Position numbers and translations under genes: made by a program
Notes under the pieces: generated by a model
Told to the model about the DNA's origin: nothing
What the model saw: only the letters and a program-made list of their open reading frames with translations
Database searches by the model: none
From: Amycolatopsis eburnea
Lineage (GTDB): Bacteria; Actinomycetota; Actinomycetes; Mycobacteriales; Pseudonocardiaceae
Reading direction: 5' to 3'
Length of the DNA: 64,000 bases
Assembly (NCBI RefSeq): GCF_003937945.1
Contig: NZ_RSEC01000036.1
Coordinates: 806,001 to 870,000 of the forward strand
Shown: one piece after another, positions 60,956 through 64,000 of the stretch
Position numbering within the stretch: position 1 is the stretch's first letter
Layout: each line of letters begins with the position of its first letter

Positions 60956-61025
60956 GTGGGTGAACCATACCCCCAGGTCACGGGCAGACATGCGTTCGAG
61001 CCGACGGCGAAGTATGGTCCGCCGC

Positions 61026-61853
61026 ATGGGTAAGCACAGCAGGCGGAAAAGCGGCTACCTGCCCAAGGTCGCCGCCGGTGCGGCGCCCGTCGCGCTGTTC
61101 TTCGCGACCCCGGCCGCCGCGCTGGCGAGCCCCACCGACATCACGCTGCCGCTGAACGGCATCGCCCTGCCCGTCGACCACCAGCACGCCGGCACGCTCG
61201 ACGGCGACGGCCTCACCGCGGGCCGCCGCGACGCCGTCACCAAGCGGATCGGCGAGGCCCAGTTCCTCGCCGACGTCGGGGAGGCCGCCGGCGCCGGGAC
61301 GTCCGGGGCCTTCGCGACCCGGACCGGCCGCCAGGACGTGCGGGTCGGCCAGGTCGCCGCGGCCGCCGGCGACGAGCAGCGCCTGGCCGGCTCGGCCGCG
61401 CCCGCCCGCCTCGGCACCAGCGACAGCGCGCACCACGGCGTCTGGCTGGGCAACGGCGTCGACGTGCTGAGCGAGCACGCCGAGCAGGTCGACAGCGGCC
61501 TGAGCCACTCGGGGCGGTTCGCCGGCGACCTCACCGGCGGGCTCGCCGTGCGCCGCTCCTCCGGGCAGGCCGTCGACCTCGGCCGGTTCGGCGCCGTCGG
61601 CACGTCGTCGGAGCAGCACGCGAGCGGGCAGTTCGCCGGCGACCTCGACCTCGGCCAGAAGCACGAACTGGGCGGGCAGCTCGGCCCCGCCGAGGGGCTG
61701 GTGAAGGTGTCCCACGACCTGTCGTCCGGCTCGATCAGCGGCGACCTCGGCGTCGACCACGTCGTCGCGGTGCAGGGCGGGGCGGCCACGGTGCGCGGCA
61801 CCCTCACCCCGTCGTTCTCGGGCAGCCTGTTCGACCACCCGCTGAACCCCTAG
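61026..61853 (+). CDS. Secreted protein of unknown function
   Basis: A 275-residue exported protein. The signal peptide runs to about residue 35 ([24 protein letters not shown]). The mature part is Gly-, Ser- and His-rich with loosely repeated units, for example [19 protein letters not shown] and [16 protein letters not shown], suggesting a beta-structured wall or matrix protein. No cysteines, no cell-wall sorting motif and no recognised family. Its stop overlaps the convergent gene by four bases. Confidence 0.75.
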   Translation: MGKHSRRKSGYLPKVAAGAAPVALFFATPAAALASPTDITLPLNGIALPVDHQHAGTLDGDGLTAGRRDAVTKRIGEAQFLADVGEAAGAGTSGAFATRTGRQDVRVGQVAAAAGDEQRLAGSAAPARLGTSDSAHHGVWLGNGVDVLSEHAEQVDSGLSHSGRFAGDLTGGLAVRRSSGQAVDLGRFGAVGTSSEQHASGQFAGDLDLGQKHELGGQLGPAEGLVKVSHDLSSGSISGDLGVDHVVAVQGGAATVRGTLTPSFSGSLFDHPLNP

Positions 61854-62608
61854 TCCTGCTGCGGCGGGTCCGCGGGCGGCTGCTGGACCGGCGTCCCAGC
61901 GGCAGGGGTGGGCGGGGTCGAACCCGGCGTCGGGATGGGCGCGCTCGCCTGGTGGCGGCCGGCGTCGTAGTCCTCGTCGAACGGGTCGACGATGTCCGCG
62001 ATCTCGCCGAGGTCGCGCAGCAGCCGCTCGAGCCGCGAGGGCCCGGCGGTCGGGACGACGCTGGCGAGCACCCACTCGTTCTCCAGCCAGGCCACGCCGA
62101 CGTCGCCGCCGAGCTGGTCCGCGGCGTCGACGAGCTCCTGGGTGATCACGACGCGGGCGCCGTCGGCGTCGTCCGCGAAGGCGTAGCGCGAGCCGATCGG
62201 GCCGAGCATCTCGGGCATGTCGGCGCGCTGGAAGGGCACGCTGGACAGCCACATCTCGATCGGGATCCGGTGCTTCTTGTTGCAGCGCACGGCGACGACG
62301 ACCGCGGGAATCTGCCCCTCGGACTCGATGTCGAAGATGAACACCGGGCGGCGGCCGTCGGAGGTGAAGGTCGAGCCCGCGACGACGTTGACGGCGGCGT
62401 CCGCGCCGAAGTAGCCGATCGCCCCACCGGACCACTGCTGCGGCAGCCGTTCGTCCTCCTCGACGAACTGCCAGCCGCGCAACTGCGCCCAGCGCATGCG
62501 CTCGCGGTTGCGCGAGCCCTCCTTCGCCCGGTCGGCCGCGAGCAGCCCGAGGCCCGCCACCAGGGCGACGGCCGCGATGACGAACCAGATCCACGCCGGA
62601 ATACCCAC
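61850..62608 (-). CDS. Conserved membrane-anchored hypothetical protein upstream of clpB
   Basis: A protein of about 252 residues with one N-terminal membrane segment (PAWIWFVIAAVALVAGLGLLA), a soluble domain (RGWQFVEEDERLPQQWSG, VFIFDIESEGQIPAVVVAVRC, DQLGGDVGVAWLENEWVLASVVPTAGP) and a Pro-rich C-terminus. GTG 62608 is a guess; the frame is open to 62704 with a TTG there. From memory, the mycobacterial gene between pyrE and clpB (Rv0383c) is a similar anchored protein of unknown role. Confidence 0.75.
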   Translation of the reverse strand: MGIPAWIWFVIAAVALVAGLGLLAADRAKEGSRNRERMRWAQLRGWQFVEEDERLPQQWSGGAIGYFGADAAVNVVAGSTFTSDGRRPVFIFDIESEGQIPAVVVAVRCNKKHRIPIEMWLSSVPFQRADMPEMLGPIGSRYAFADDADGARVVITQELVDAADQLGGDVGVAWLENEWVLASVVPTAGPSRLERLLRDLGEIADIVDPFDEDYDAGRHQASAPIPTPGSTPPTPAAGTPVQQPPADPPQQD

Positions 62609-62731
62609 GACGTGCAGGGTATCGCCTGCTAGGCCGAAGAGCTGAGGGCCGGTACCCGTGTCGCCGAGCCCGTTCGGACCAATTCCCCCTCCGCAAGTCG
62701 ACAAGTCTCTACTGTGGACGTCCGCGAAACG

Positions 62732-62782
62732 CCGTGAAGGCCTCCTTCCCGGGCAAAAAAGCCGGTAAGGAGGCCTTCACGG
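62732..62782. repeat. Hairpin family B, copy 3
   Basis: CCGTGAAGGCCTCCTT (62732-62747) pairs perfectly with AAGGAGGCCTTCACGG (62767-62782); the stem continues imperfectly to a loop of six A residues. It begins four bases beyond the clpB stop, in a terminator position. Confidence 0.92.
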
Positions 62783-62785
62783 ATT

Positions 62786-64000
<1,215 letters not shown>

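Overview
The window is chromosomal DNA from a very GC-rich actinomycete. Codon third positions are almost all G or C, GTG and TTG starts are common, and several genes belong to families concentrated in actinobacteria (F420-linked luciferase-like oxidoreductases and PPOX proteins, a DasR-type site before nagA, Asp23/AmaP clusters, DUF3151). Family content and the hairpin repeats fit a Pseudonocardiaceae such as Amycolatopsis; the genus is an inference. I see no rRNA, tRNA, CRISPR array, phage integrase or insertion sequence.

Layout. 1-3166: edge-truncated F420-type oxidoreductase, OsmC protein, purA and a divergent conserved hypothetical gene. 3307-17629: mostly accessory genes: a secreted HNH nuclease, a five-component peptide ABC importer in four genes, an FAD protein, an SsuD-like monooxygenase, an MFS transporter, a membrane GGDEF protein, and a TetR/secreted-lipase divergent pair. 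17692-24731: DUF3151, a large membrane protein, a VapBC pair, fba, and oxidoreductases. 24813-28197: an oxygenase operon (Baeyer-Villiger monooxygenase, metal-dependent hydrolase, ferredoxin reductase). 28678-31619: ECF sigma factor, DasR-type nagA, DedA. 31695-38543: GlcD-like oxidase, PPOX, then a MarR/MFS/YceI operon whose MFS carries C-terminal Ig-like domains, and a second DedA. 38650-46353: VOC protein, a sugar ABC operon with PfkB kinase, P-loop kinase and SDR, facing a LacI repressor across a 24-bp operator, followed by an HTH-less LacI paralogue. 46360-51637: GH76, molybdopterin oxidoreductase, GH5, TrmH methyltransferase, DUF2784. 51749-56286: an ECF sigma/anti-sigma/Asp23/AmaP envelope-stress operon and a CsbD gene. 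56324-64000: pyrE, a MacB-like ABC pair, SDR, secreted protein, and the C-terminal part of clpB.

The housekeeping anchors (purA, its divergent neighbour, DUF3151, fba, DedA, TrmH, pyrE, the membrane protein before clpB, clpB) appear, from memory, in the same order as in the Mycobacterium tuberculosis Rv0357c-Rv0384c segment, so the rest can be read as blocks inserted into an old actinobacterial backbone.

The most unusual signal is not a gene. Several families of long perfect palindromes are scattered through the window. One 20-bp palindrome (GCACTTTCACGTGAAAGTGC) occurs five times, once just inside a permease gene and twice inside the probable 5' end of the ferredoxin-reductase gene, both in frame. 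A second family with 21-24 bp stems sits at gene ends. The other main points are the MFS/Ig-like/YceI operon and a zinc-finger anti-sigma fused to Asp23 under a sigma gene whose ribosome binding site is buried in a hairpin.
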